The position numbers were made by a program, and so were the translations under genes. The notes under the pieces are model-generated. The model was not told the origin of the DNA, did not search any database, and was given only the letters and a program-made list of their open reading frames with translations. DNA of 64,000 nt. It comes from Flavobacteriales bacterium (GTDB lineage: Bacteria; Bacteroidota; Bacteroidia; Flavobacteriales; Schleiferiaceae). The stretch is from assembly GCA_012269745.1 (NCBI GenBank), contig JAAXJR010000009.1, forward strand, positions 23,329-87,328, written 5' to 3'. Position 1 is the first letter of the stretch. Every line of letters starts with the position of its first letter. Shown in pieces: positions 46,386-55,368 of the stretch.

Positions 46386-46788
46386 AACTCTGATATGCTT
46401 TTTTGATCAACTTTTCTAAGACATCTAAACGAACATCTGCCAACTTTTTTAAATACAGACACCCTCTTCCTCTAGTATGTGGGCCCAATTCACTTAGGTG
46501 TTCTTCGTACAGGTCCAAATCTGTAGTAAGGTAAAGTGTCACTTTATTCTTTCGCACCGCAAACCCCGATTTGAACCACCTATGAGTTTCCTTGCTCCCT
46601 TTTCGAGAATACGAATATTCGCCAAAGCCAATAATGAAATACGCTCCCCAAACAACGGCTTTTTCACCGGTAAGCTTTTCAAATAAACGAACCAAGGAGG
46701 TGGCCTCCTCTTTCCGATAATTGGGCTTCAGACCTTCGATAAAAGGAGCTAAAGGTAAATCTGTAGGTTGCGTGGCTAAAGTTGACAT
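46369..46788 (-). CDS. DUF1801 domain protein
   Basis: 139 residues, no signal peptide. AVVWGAYFIIGFGEYSYSRKGSKETHRWFKSGFAVRKNKVTLYLTTDL, GPHTRGRGCLYLKKLADV fit the DUF1801 (YdhG-like) fold. Function unknown. In an operon with ridA; divergent from trpG/pabA with only 41 bases between starts. Confidence 0.75.
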   Translation of the reverse strand: MSTLATQPTDLPLAPFIEGLKPNYRKEEATSLVRLFEKLTGEKAVVWGAYFIIGFGEYSYSRKGSKETHRWFKSGFAVRKNKVTLYLTTDLDLYEEHLSELGPHTRGRGCLYLKKLADVRLDVLEKLIKKAYQSYEKSN

Positions 46789-46829
46789 GTGCAGTTCGTT
46801 CAGAAGTCAATTTAGCTCATATTTGCACT

Positions 46830-47396
46830 ATGAAGGTCCTGCTCATTGATAATTACGACAGTTTTACCTACAACCTTGTCCATTACTTAGAAAAAATGGA
46901 CGTAGAGGTTTTGGTTGTGCGTAATGATGATGAAATTCCCGCGCTCCAAGAATTTGACGCATTGGTATTAAGTCCTGGACCGGGTTTACCTGAAGAAAGT
47001 GGTAAGCTCATGGACATCATTGCTGAGGCCTACGGTCAGCTGCCCATTCTTGGTATTTGCCTTGGGATGCAGGCACTGGCAGAGCATTCAGGAGCGAAGC
47101 TCTACAACAGGGACGGTGTGATGCACGGTAGAACCACCGAACTAGAGAATATTGGAGAAAGTCTTCTTTTGAGTGATGTTCAAGATACTACCGTTGGACT
47201 CTATCACAGTTGGGCCGTGGTAGCCGAGGGCTTGCCATCCGATTGGACCATCTGTGCGACTGCAATGGACGATCAGGCGCCTATGGTGATCGAGAATAAA
47301 GAAAAGAAGGCCTATGCCATGCAGTACCATCCGGAAAGCATCTTGACCGTTGAGGGCTTTAAGATGATGGAAAACTGGGTGAATTCCCTTCGTTAG
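46830..47396 (+). CDS. Glutamine amidotransferase of anthranilate/aminodeoxychorismate synthase
   Basis: 188 residues from the ATG at 46830 (MKVLLIDNYDSFTYNLVHYLE); the frame is open upstream to 46782. Class I triad: nucleophile C in LGICLGMQ, and H-x-E in YHPESIL. LSPGPGLPEESGKL is the oxyanion loop region. It supplies ammonia to TrpE or PabB; no synthase subunit is adjacent, so trpG and pabA cannot be separated. A CATATTTG box ends 4 bases before the ATG, which would give a nearly leaderless message. Overlaps lptD by 4 bases (convergent). Confidence 0.9.
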   Translation: MKVLLIDNYDSFTYNLVHYLEKMDVEVLVVRNDDEIPALQEFDALVLSPGPGLPEESGKLMDIIAEAYGQLPILGICLGMQALAEHSGAKLYNRDGVMHGRTTELENIGESLLLSDVQDTTVGLYHSWAVVAEGLPSDWTICATAMDDQAPMVIENKEKKAYAMQYHPESILTVEGFKMMENWVNSLR

Positions 47397-49942
47397 AAAT
47401 CGATAGCTGTGCGGCGACGCTGCGCTTTGACTTGGCGGAATTGTTGGTTTTTGAGATTGATCCCTACCATGTAAGAACGCGTTGTTCCGAAGGGTACCCA
47501 CGTAAAGCGCATTTCCCAACAGTGCAGATCTCTGACCGCGTTGATATTGGTGAAGGCGATGCTGCGCTCGGCGAAATCTATACCCGTTCTATAATTGATA
47601 CTCCAATTGTCCGTAGGACGATAGCTTCCAGACATGCTGAGAGAATGTGCTGCAAATTCATTGACGAACATTGGCCGTCCGCTGCCCTCTTCACCGGCCT
47701 CAACCTGAGTGATGATACGAACATCGTAGTTCAATCTAATGTCCCAATCTTGTCGCAGTGGCACTAAGCCATCGTAACGGTAGTAGTCGATATCACCTTG
47801 GGTAAAACTACCACCGCGTTGCTCAGGCAAGACCGCATCTCTGCTCTTATCTCTATTGCTTCGCAGCGAGGTACTAGCGGAAAATTGGGAAGTTCTATGT
47901 ACGAAAAGTCCTTGTCCTTCTCTCGCAGCTAAAATCGGTTGCCTATCGCCTTCCTCTGTATAGCTGTAAGGATCGAATTGACCCTGATAACTCAAGCGGA
48001 GCTTCTTATTGAACAAGGAACTTTGGGCTGTCAGTCGCAGAATGTTCCAATTGTAGCCGTCTTGCGCTGCGAGGTTGTAGTTTGTGCTAAAGTTGAAGCG
48101 CTCAAGCAACTTCACCTTGGTGAGCTCTCCAGTAGTATCTCCACGAGCGACCATCTTAGCTTCGACATTGTTATCCAAATTAAAGGAGATCGAACCGTTG
48201 GAGCCTCGGCCTGGTGAACCATAGAGGAATCCTGTATATCGGTTGTAATAAAGTTGGTTGCCTAAGGTATCTACAAAGTTTTGGTAGTAGCCCCAGAAAG
48301 GATCGCCAAAATCTGGTCTATAGTTCAGGCTGGCACGCGGTGTAATCATGTGTCGAACTGCTTTGATTGGCCCTTTCGAGATCAAGAAGGTTCCATAAAT
48401 TTTAGTGTTCATGGACGCACTAACCCCGAAATCACGTACTGCTCTGAAGCCATTCACAGTATCGACCACGGCAGCCTTATTTGACGTGCTATCGAAAGCA
48501 TAATCGTATTGCTGGAAATACCATCGCTCTGTGTAGTTGGCGCTTGGATTGAAGGTGATGTACTTCAAAATCTTACCGTTAGTGCTCAGGCTTGTAGTGT
48601 GTTTTACCCCGTACTGTCCATATTCGCGCAGTACATCACTAAAGTCATAACCGGCAGTACTGTCTAGATCGGTGGCGATGGTCCCAAGATTTCCTTTGAC
48701 GCGGCCCTCTGCCACAGAGCTGTAATTCATCCCCAGTTTATCATACCACTGACTTTTCCCATCGTTGGTCTTTAGCGGAAAGAATCGAGGAACGTTTAAA
48801 GAGGCCTTTGGTAGGTTTGTGGTAAAGCTCTGTGTACCGTTGTTTTGACTGTGATTACCACTCACTGTTAGATTCGCACGGCCCAATTTCTGGTTGTACG
48901 TGATGCTCGAATTCATCGTGTTGTTCGTAGTGGTCATCGTCCCATTCATCAAATCCTCCGCATTTGCGGCATTCTTGAAGAAATTTGGGTTCTGCAGGTT
49001 GATACGAGCATTGAACTTGCGAGTAGGATGCGCTTTTGGATCCTGAGTGTGCGACCACTTGATGCTAAAGTTGTTAGTCTGAGAGTAGCGACCGAAAGGC
49101 TCGTAGATTTTCAATCCCTGCTTTACGTTTCTGAAGCTGTAGCTAAAGTTCCCAGAATATTTGTAACGACGCTTGTAATTCGTGGTTGCGTTTAAGGCCC
49201 AAGACCCACGCAAATAGATATCACCACGTAACTCCAGGTTCATGTAATCGTTGATTGGGAAATACCAACCGCCGTTAACTAAACCCAAGCCTTGTGTTGG
49301 TGAGTTTTGAAAAGACGGCATCAACAACCCTGAGATGTCCGGTTTCTCTATGTTGGTCGGAAAATAGCCGTAAGGAATGACCAAAGGAGTTGGGATATCA
49401 AAAAACTCGAAATGTGCTGGCCCAGTAATGATGCGCTCACCCATCACCACCTTGCTCTTCCCTGTTTTGATCTGGAAGTGCGGCTGCTCATGAGAACAGG
49501 TGGTAAAACCCGTACCGGCCATGTAGAGCGTATTTGAATCGACCTTTTTTACGGCATCACCGTTTAAGAAATTCTGCCCTTCTTGGGTTAAAAGTGCCTT
49601 GATCTTTGCTTTTTCTGTGGACCAATTGTAACGAATCTCACTCAGGTAAAAGGTCTTTCCACCTTCTTCAAAAACAGGCTGTTGCGTCATTTCTCCTGAA
49701 GGAAGCTTGTAACCTTTCGCCTCCACTAATTGGTCCTTCCAATAAATCTTAGCATAGCCCGCTTGAAGTCTCGTTTCTCCAAAAGTGATGTGAACGTTAT
49801 TGTACAGTTCAACCGTTCCTTCTTCAGTGTTGCTTACAATGGAATCCTCAGCAGTGTAGGCAATAGGACGGTCCTGTGCTAGACCCGTAAATGGTGCACA
49901 ACATGTGAGCAAAAAAAGCAGAATCGTAAGCCTGTTAACCAC
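47393..49942 (-). CDS. lptD: LPS-assembly outer-membrane protein LptD (Bacteroidota type)
   Basis: 849 residues. Signal peptide ending in GLAQ. Residues 25-200 form an OstA/LptA-like jelly roll (EEGTVELYNNVHITFGETRLQAGYAKIYW, FLNGDAVKKVDSNTLYMAGTGFTTCSHEQPHF), with an FFDIPTPLVIPYGYFPTN segment at the start of the barrel, then a large beta-barrel. It inserts LPS into the outer leaflet with LptE. The start is GTG at 49940-49942 behind a perfect promoter box. Consistent with kdsB at the other end of the window. Confidence 0.9.
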   Translation of the reverse strand: MVNRLTILLFLLTCCAPFTGLAQDRPIAYTAEDSIVSNTEEGTVELYNNVHITFGETRLQAGYAKIYWKDQLVEAKGYKLPSGEMTQQPVFEEGGKTFYLSEIRYNWSTEKAKIKALLTQEGQNFLNGDAVKKVDSNTLYMAGTGFTTCSHEQPHFQIKTGKSKVVMGERIITGPAHFEFFDIPTPLVIPYGYFPTNIEKPDISGLLMPSFQNSPTQGLGLVNGGWYFPINDYMNLELRGDIYLRGSWALNATTNYKRRYKYSGNFSYSFRNVKQGLKIYEPFGRYSQTNNFSIKWSHTQDPKAHPTRKFNARINLQNPNFFKNAANAEDLMNGTMTTTNNTMNSSITYNQKLGRANLTVSGNHSQNNGTQSFTTNLPKASLNVPRFFPLKTNDGKSQWYDKLGMNYSSVAEGRVKGNLGTIATDLDSTAGYDFSDVLREYGQYGVKHTTSLSTNGKILKYITFNPSANYTERWYFQQYDYAFDSTSNKAAVVDTVNGFRAVRDFGVSASMNTKIYGTFLISKGPIKAVRHMITPRASLNYRPDFGDPFWGYYQNFVDTLGNQLYYNRYTGFLYGSPGRGSNGSISFNLDNNVEAKMVARGDTTGELTKVKLLERFNFSTNYNLAAQDGYNWNILRLTAQSSLFNKKLRLSYQGQFDPYSYTEEGDRQPILAAREGQGLFVHRTSQFSASTSLRSNRDKSRDAVLPEQRGGSFTQGDIDYYRYDGLVPLRQDWDIRLNYDVRIITQVEAGEEGSGRPMFVNEFAAHSLSMSGSYRPTDNWSINYRTGIDFAERSIAFTNINAVRDLHCWEMRFTWVPFGTTRSYMVGINLKNQQFRQVKAQRRRTAIDF

Positions 49943-49970
49943 GCAGGTATGTAATTTGCATTGTAAGATT

Positions 49971-49978
49971 CAAAGGTA
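49971..49978 (-). promoter_or_regulatory. Probable lptD promoter (-7 element)
   Basis: Minus strand TACCTTTG, perfect TAnnTTTG, 28 bases before the GTG start of lptD in the 60-base gap divergent from the amidase. Confidence 0.5.
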
Positions 49979-50002
49979 AAACGAACAATCGTCTCAGTTG
50001 GT

Positions 50003-51217
50003 ATGAATACAGGAAGTTATAAAGGAATACGTGTAGCCGCTCTTGCCCTCATTATGACGGTTACTGCTGCCTTTAATCCTAGACCTTTTGCCCAAGAGGA
50101 TGAAGGTGTCAATATTATCGTTATTGATCCTGGACATGGAGGGAAAGATCCAGGCAACCTGGGCACAGGACGCTACAGAGACCGCGAGAAAGATGTGAGT
50201 TATGATGTAAGCCTATTGGTGAAGCAATACATCGAGCAGTATTTGCCGGACACCAAGGCTATTCTTACTCGGAACGACAACGAATTTGTCGAGCTCTACC
50301 AGCGCACCGTTTTTGCCAACAGGGCGAATGCAGACCTGTTTATCTCCATTCACTGTAATGCCAACGACAGCAAAGCCGCTTATGGGACAGAAAGCTTTGT
50401 CTTGGGAATGGGCGAGCGCGATCAGCGACTGAATAAAACCGCACAACTCGAAAATGCCGCGCGTTTGCTCGAGGACAATTGGGAAAGCAATTATGAAAAA
50501 CTCGATGCTTCTAATCCTGCTGCAGTCATTGCTCTTCGCGCCTATCAGGATGCCTTTTTAGAGCAAAGCATTAGTATAGCAGATGAAATACAAAACCAAT
50601 TCCAAAACCGCGTCAAGCGCCGTAATCGCGGGGTAAAGCAGCAGCCCCTTGCCGTGTTAAGAGGATCAACCATGCCAGCTGTATTAGTAGAATTAGGCTT
50701 CTTGACTAACCCTGGCGAAGAAGATTTCTTGCAGAGTGCCCGCGGAAAAGAATTATTGGCCAGCGCTATTTACCGCGCGGTAAAGTCCTACAAACTCAAG
50801 CGCGAAAGCAGGGATGCGATTTTACGTGAGGAAAGTGTTTTTGACGAAGTGTTAGACGAGGTGGTACAAACTCCTAGTGAAGCGCCGAAATCGGCACCCG
50901 AAGAGGCGACTAAGTCTGAAGTTGTGGACAAGGTTGAATTGGCCCCTGCTCCTATTAATTCCATCTATTACAGCGTTCAAATTGCAGTTAGTCGAAACGA
51001 TTTACCGCTGCTTCCGGAAAATTTTATGGGCCTTACGGACGTTTATAGAACGGATGTCTATGGTTTGTACAAATACTACTACGGTAAAGTGGCTTCTTTT
51101 AAAGAGGCGGAAGCTTTAAAAGCAACGGCTAGAGAGCACTACCCGGACGCATATGTAGTAGCCTTTGACGGATCGCAGAAAATTGATGTGAAAGAGGCGA
51201 AGAAAATTGCGCCTTAA
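50003..51217 (+). CDS. amiC: N-acetylmuramoyl-L-alanine amidase (Amidase_3) with SPOR-like tail
   Basis: 404 residues. Signal peptide or anchor at about 8-30. Zinc amidase core: VIDPGHGGKDPG (H45), the RDREKDV glutamate (E62), FISIHCNAND (His near 117) and VLVELGFLTNPGEEDFL (catalytic Glu near 231). A long helical insert (DNWESNYEKLDASNPAA) sits in the core, as in cell-division amidases whose active site is autoinhibited. An acidic linker leads to a C-terminal segment (YYSVQIAVSRNDLPLLPENF, YKYYYGKVASFKEAEAL) with SPOR/septal-peptidoglycan-binding character. Cleaves peptidoglycan during daughter-cell separation. First gene of a six-gene operon. Confidence 0.9.
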   Translation: MNTGSYKGIRVAALALIMTVTAAFNPRPFAQEDEGVNIIVIDPGHGGKDPGNLGTGRYRDREKDVSYDVSLLVKQYIEQYLPDTKAILTRNDNEFVELYQRTVFANRANADLFISIHCNANDSKAAYGTESFVLGMGERDQRLNKTAQLENAARLLEDNWESNYEKLDASNPAAVIALRAYQDAFLEQSISIADEIQNQFQNRVKRRNRGVKQQPLAVLRGSTMPAVLVELGFLTNPGEEDFLQSARGKELLASAIYRAVKSYKLKRESRDAILREESVFDEVLDEVVQTPSEAPKSAPEEATKSEVVDKVELAPAPINSIYYSVQIAVSRNDLPLLPENFMGLTDVYRTDVYGLYKYYYGKVASFKEAEALKATAREHYPDAYVVAFDGSQKIDVKEAKKIAP

Positions 51218-51247
51218 CGTAACTTAGAAGCATAAACGAATAGACCT

Positions 51248-52261
51248 GTGAAAACGGAATTTAAAATTGGAATTGCTCTAGTGCTGAGCGTTTTGCTCCT
51301 GTATTGGGGAATCAATTACATGAAAGGTGAGGACGTTTTCTCAAAACAGGATAAATTCTATGTCGTATATGAGAACACCCAAGGACTTCTCCCCACCTAC
51401 CCTGTAACCGTCAATGGATTCAAAGTCGGTCAGGTAAGTGATATCAAATTCATGCCGGACGGCAGTCAGTCGTTAGTCGTAGAGCTCAAGATTTCTGGAG
51501 ATTTTCCAGTAACGAAGAATACCGTGGCTAAAATTTATTCGTCGAGCATCATGGGTGAAAAAAGCATTTCCTTGTTCACCCAGCACGGAGAACCTCTGGC
51601 GATGAGTGGTGATACGCTTCGTGCGGATACCGAAAGAGACCTTACGGAAGAGGTGAATATGCAGCTTGCACCTATCAAAGCGAGAACAGAAGAACTTCTT
51701 GGAACGCTTGATACAGTTATTGGCTTAGCCTCAGGGTTCTTGGATGAGCGGACTTCTGAAAACTTCAAATCGACTTTCGAAAGCATCGACAAGACCTTTG
51801 AAAGTGTGCAGCAGAGTGCCGCTGAAATAAGTGATTATCTCTCTGACAACAAGGAAAACTTCGATGCCATTAGTACGAATTTCAGAAGCTTGAGCGAAGA
51901 ATTGGCAGCTCGTGGTGATGATATAAGTAAGACCATTTCTAATGTTGAGGCCATCTCGGATTCTTTGGCCAATGCACGTCTAACGGAAACGGTAAACAAC
52001 GTAGAAAGTATCACAGCTAGATTCGACCAATTATTAGCTGAGCTTCAAAACGGAGAGAACTCTGCGTCGAAACTCATTACTGACGACGAGGTATATACCA
52101 ACCTTATCGAGGCTACCAACAACCTAAACCGACTGTTGCTAGATATTAAGTACAACCCCAACAAATACCTCCACGTGAGCGTATTTGGAACCAGAACCCG
52201 ATACACAGAACAAGAGATCCAAGCCATTGAACAGGAATTAGATCAAAAAGAAGGCAATTAA
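51248..52261 (+). CDS. mlaD: MCE/MlaD family lipid-transport protein
   Basis: 337 residues, GTG start. An N-terminal helix (about 7-24, IGIALVLSVLLLYWGINYM) anchors it in the inner membrane, followed by the MCE domain (FYVVYENTQGLLPTYPVTVNGFKVGQV, YSSSIMGEKSISL) and a long coiled-coil-like helical C-terminus (about 140-300). Substrate-binding part of a phospholipid transport system between membranes. The ATPase and permease (MlaF/MlaE) are not in this window. Confidence 0.9.
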   Translation: MKTEFKIGIALVLSVLLLYWGINYMKGEDVFSKQDKFYVVYENTQGLLPTYPVTVNGFKVGQVSDIKFMPDGSQSLVVELKISGDFPVTKNTVAKIYSSSIMGEKSISLFTQHGEPLAMSGDTLRADTERDLTEEVNMQLAPIKARTEELLGTLDTVIGLASGFLDERTSENFKSTFESIDKTFESVQQSAAEISDYLSDNKENFDAISTNFRSLSEELAARGDDISKTISNVEAISDSLANARLTETVNNVESITARFDQLLAELQNGENSASKLITDDEVYTNLIEATNNLNRLLLDIKYNPNKYLHVSVFGTRTRYTEQEIQAIEQELDQKEGN

Positions 52262-52264
52262 CCC

Positions 52265-53569
52265 ATGCAATTTTTACCCAACCTCATTTTCTTAGCGTTA
52301 CTCGGGGGAGCCATTTTTTGGTTCTCTAAAAACGTCGGGCGTATCCGACGCAATATCCTACTTGGTAGAGATATTGATCGCTCTGATAATCCGGCGGGAA
52401 GAAGAGCCAATATGCTCAGAGTAGCGTTCGGTCAAAGCAAAATGCAGGCCCGCCCTATTGCAGGTTTCTTACACTTTATCATCTATGCCAGCTTCCTGAT
52501 AATCAACATTGAAGTACTTGAAATCATCATAGATGGGATCTTTGGTACGCACAGATTCTTCGCACATTATTTAGGTAGTGCATATGATATCATCATCTCA
52601 TTCTTCGAAATATTAGCGGTTGCAACCATCATAACCGTGGTGATATTCTGGTGGAGAAGAAATGTGGGTAAACTGGATCGATTCCACAAACCCGAAATGA
52701 AAGGTTGGCCATTTAAGGACGCCAACATCATTCTATACATAGAGGTTGGGCTCATGTTCGCCTTATTGAACATGAATGCAGTGGAAGAAAACTTCGCATC
52801 TAGCGAACACAGCTTCATTGTTAGTCATAGTATAGCGCCTTTGTGGTCGGGTCTTAGCGAGAATGCTCTTCATTTTATGGAACGATTCTTTTGGTGGATT
52901 CACATCGCTGGGATTTTAGCCTTCTTGAACTACCTCCCCTTTTCAAAGCATTTCCACATAATTCTCGCCTTCCCAAATACCTACTATGCAAATCTAGAGT
53001 CCAAGGGTAAGTTTGCGAACAACTCAACAGTGACTAAAGAGGTAAAGCTCATGATGGATCCTTCTGCAGATCCCTTTGCCGCACCTGCGCCGGAAGATGG
53101 TGCTCCAGTGGAGAAATTTGGAGCGAAGGATGCTATGGATTTAAGCTGGGTGAATCTCTTGAACGCTTACACGTGTACCGAATGTGGCCGTTGTACCAGT
53201 GAATGCCCCGCCAATCTTACTGGTAAGAGACTCAGTCCTCGTAAAATCATGATGGACACCCGTGACCGTATCGACGAGATCGGTAAAAACATCGAAGCCA
53301 ACGGCGAATTCAAGGAGGACGGAAAAACGCTCCTTGGCGATTATATCACCCAAGAAGAGCTCTGGGCATGTACTTCGTGCAATGCGTGTGTACAAGCTTG
53401 TCCTGTTGATATTGATCCTTTGAATATCATCATGCAACTCCGTAACTTTGCAACCATGGAAGAGAGCAGTGCTCCAGCAGAGCTCAACGCCATGATGACC
53501 AACGTAGAAAACAATGGTGCTCCTTGGCCATTCTCGCAGATGGACAGAGCCAATTGGATCAACGAATAG
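52265..53569 (+). CDS. Membrane-bound 4Fe-4S oxidoreductase, HdrC/GlpC-like
   Basis: 434 residues. Four or five membrane helices in the first 240 residues, with several histidines (HFIIYASFLIINIEVLEI, HIAGILAFLNYLPFSKHFHIILAF) that could bind heme b. Two [4Fe-4S] motifs follow: CTECGRCTSECPAN (about 305) and CTSCNACVQACPVD (about 375). With the CCG-domain protein at 54101 it resembles heterodisulfide-reductase-like modules. Bacteroidota homologues are annotated only as (Fe-S) oxidoreductases. A membrane electron-transfer role with quinone is an inference. Confidence 0.87.
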   Translation: MQFLPNLIFLALLGGAIFWFSKNVGRIRRNILLGRDIDRSDNPAGRRANMLRVAFGQSKMQARPIAGFLHFIIYASFLIINIEVLEIIIDGIFGTHRFFAHYLGSAYDIIISFFEILAVATIITVVIFWWRRNVGKLDRFHKPEMKGWPFKDANIILYIEVGLMFALLNMNAVEENFASSEHSFIVSHSIAPLWSGLSENALHFMERFFWWIHIAGILAFLNYLPFSKHFHIILAFPNTYYANLESKGKFANNSTVTKEVKLMMDPSADPFAAPAPEDGAPVEKFGAKDAMDLSWVNLLNAYTCTECGRCTSECPANLTGKRLSPRKIMMDTRDRIDEIGKNIEANGEFKEDGKTLLGDYITQEELWACTSCNACVQACPVDIDPLNIIMQLRNFATMEESSAPAELNAMMTNVENNGAPWPFSQMDRANWINE

Positions 53570-53626
53570 CATTACAATACAACCCAAATACAAACAGTAA
53601 TTCTTTAAACGCGTTAAACAACACAC

Positions 53627-54070
53627 ATGGAAAAAAGCGCAAACGCCCACATTGACAACCTATTACGCGAAGCTTCTGAAGACGGCCAGCTTATCAGCCC
53701 GATGCTGCCTGAAGAAATCAAGAATTACCTGATCGACATCGATGGTACCATCTGTGACGATATCCCTAACGAAGAACCAGAGCGTATGGCTACAGCAAAA
53801 TTGTACCCAGATGCGTTGGACACGTTGAACAAATGGTATGACGAAGGACATGTAATTACCTTCTTCACCTCTCGTACAGAAGACCACCGTGAAGTCACTG
53901 AAAAGTGGCTGAAAGAAAACGGCTTCAAATGGCACGGTCTACTTATGGGTAAGCCGCGCGGCGGTAACTACCACTGGGTAGACAACCACATTGTACGTGC
54001 AACTCGTTACACCGGTAAATTCACCGATCTCGTAGACAAGGAAACAACCATCCAAGTCTTCGAAGACTAA
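53627..54070 (+). CDS. HAD-like phosphatase family protein
   Basis: 147 residues. Motif I DIDGTI (LIDIDGTICDD), motif II threonine/serine in TFFTSRTEDHRE, lysine in LLMGKPRGGNYHWVDNHI with a terminal VDN acid pair. These fit the small cap-less HAD group, sometimes annotated in Bacteroidota as phosphoheptose isomerase without good reason. Substrate unknown. It sits between the two Fe-S genes, with gaps of 57 and 30 bases. Confidence 0.78.
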   Translation: MEKSANAHIDNLLREASEDGQLISPMLPEEIKNYLIDIDGTICDDIPNEEPERMATAKLYPDALDTLNKWYDEGHVITFFTSRTEDHREVTEKWLKENGFKWHGLLMGKPRGGNYHWVDNHIVRATRYTGKFTDLVDKETTIQVFED

Positions 54071-54100
54071 ACACTGAACCTAACTCTATCACACCAAATT

Positions 54101-54889
54101 ATGACCACCTTTACAGTACCGACCCTTGCTCAAATGAATGCTTCAGGAGAAGCACCAGAAGTTCTTTTTTGGGTCGGCTGTGCCGGCAGTTTTGACGATA
54201 GAGCCAAAAAGATTACCAAGGCCATGGCGAAAATCTTGCACCACAGCGGTGTAAGTTTCGCCGTCCTTGGTACCGAAGAAGGTTGTACTGGCGACCCTGC
54301 AAAACGAGCGGGAAATGAATTCCTGTTCCAAATGCAAGCCATGATGAACATCGAAGTCCTCAATGGCTACGGTGTGAAACACATTGTAACGACCTGTCCG
54401 CACTGCTTCAACACGTTGAAAAACGAATATCCGGAGCTGGGTGGAGAATACAAGGTGGAACACCACAGTCAATTCCTTAACGGCCTTCTCAAAGAGGGGC
54501 GCTTAAAAGTTGAGGGTGGTCAATTCCGCGGTAAGAAGATTACCTTCCACGATCCTTGTTACCTCGGACGTGCGAATGACGAGTACGAGGCGCCACGTGC
54601 TTTATTAGAAAAGCTCGACGTGGAACTCAAAGAGATGCGTCGCTGCAAGCAAAACGGCTTGTGTTGTGGTGCCGGAGGTGCTCAGATGTTTAAGGAAGCG
54701 GAAAAAGGTGATGCAGAGATCAACCACGTGCGCGCAGATGAAGCTTTAGAAACTAAGGCTGAGATTGTTGTTGCTGGTTGTCCTTTCTGCAATACGATGC
54801 TTACCGACGGTGTGAAGAACCGTGAAAAAGAGGAAGAGGTCCAAGTACTCGACCTTGCTGAAATGATTGCCCTCTCTGAAGATCTATAA
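54101..54889 (+). CDS. CCG-domain Fe-S protein, HdrB/GlpC-like
   Basis: 262 residues, soluble. Two cysteine-rich CCG-type domains: FWVGCAGSFD, CTGDPAKRAGNEF, TTCPHCFNTLKNEY, HDPCYLGR, GLCCGAGGA and AGCPFCNTML. In HdrB such motifs bind a non-cubane [4Fe-4S] pair that handles disulfide or two-electron chemistry; in GlpC and LutA relatives they pass electrons to quinone. It probably forms a complex with the protein of 52265. Confidence 0.9.
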   Translation: MTTFTVPTLAQMNASGEAPEVLFWVGCAGSFDDRAKKITKAMAKILHHSGVSFAVLGTEEGCTGDPAKRAGNEFLFQMQAMMNIEVLNGYGVKHIVTTCPHCFNTLKNEYPELGGEYKVEHHSQFLNGLLKEGRLKVEGGQFRGKKITFHDPCYLGRANDEYEAPRALLEKLDVELKEMRRCKQNGLCCGAGGAQMFKEAEKGDAEINHVRADEALETKAEIVVAGCPFCNTMLTDGVKNREKEEEVQVLDLAEMIALSEDL

Positions 54890-54891
54890 TT

Positions 54892-55365
54892 ATGGGAATG
54901 CACACTATGAATCCAGAATCACGTATGTGGTTCTATGGTCTAAAAAAACCCATGAATGACACACAAACTTCCGAGCTGAAAGGAATCATGGATGAATTCG
55001 TTGGTGGCTGGAAGGCTCATGGCGCTCAGCTAGCCGCAGCCTACCGTATTATTGCTGATCAATTTTTAATCATCGCTGTCGATGAATCCCAGCAACAAGC
55101 CACGGGATGTAGCATCGACAAAAGCGTTCACTTGCTTCAAGAGTTTGGCGCTAAACATCAACTAGATTTCTTCAATCGCATGCTCGTGCACGTAATGGAA
55201 AGTGGTGCATTCACTTCCTACTCTACCTCAGAACTGAAAACGGCCATTGCCGAGGGTAAAATTGGACCCCAAACCCAAGTCATGAATACTACCGCCGCTA
55301 CCTTAAAAGAAAGCGGAATGGGGACCTTAGACCTAGCTGATAGCTGGGCTGCAAAATACCTTTAA
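54892..55365 (+). CDS. Conserved Bacteroidota protein of unknown function
   Basis: 157 residues, no signal peptide. SRMWFYGLKKPMNDTQTSELKGIMDEFVGGWKAHGAQL and IIAVDESQQQATGCSIDKSVHLLQEF are strongly conserved in a family often misnamed ABC transporter ATPase. It has no Walker motifs, so that name is wrong. It starts 2 bases after the HdrB-like gene. Its place suggests a link to the Fe-S module. Confidence 0.75.
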   Translation: MGMHTMNPESRMWFYGLKKPMNDTQTSELKGIMDEFVGGWKAHGAQLAAAYRIIADQFLIIAVDESQQQATGCSIDKSVHLLQEFGAKHQLDFFNRMLVHVMESGAFTSYSTSELKTAIAEGKIGPQTQVMNTTAATLKESGMGTLDLADSWAAKYL

Positions 55366-55368
55366 GTT

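Noticed and set aside
53608..53622. TTTAAACGCGTTAAA inverted repeat before the HAD gene
   Set aside because: Short, A+T rich and without a promoter box at a suitable distance; likely chance.
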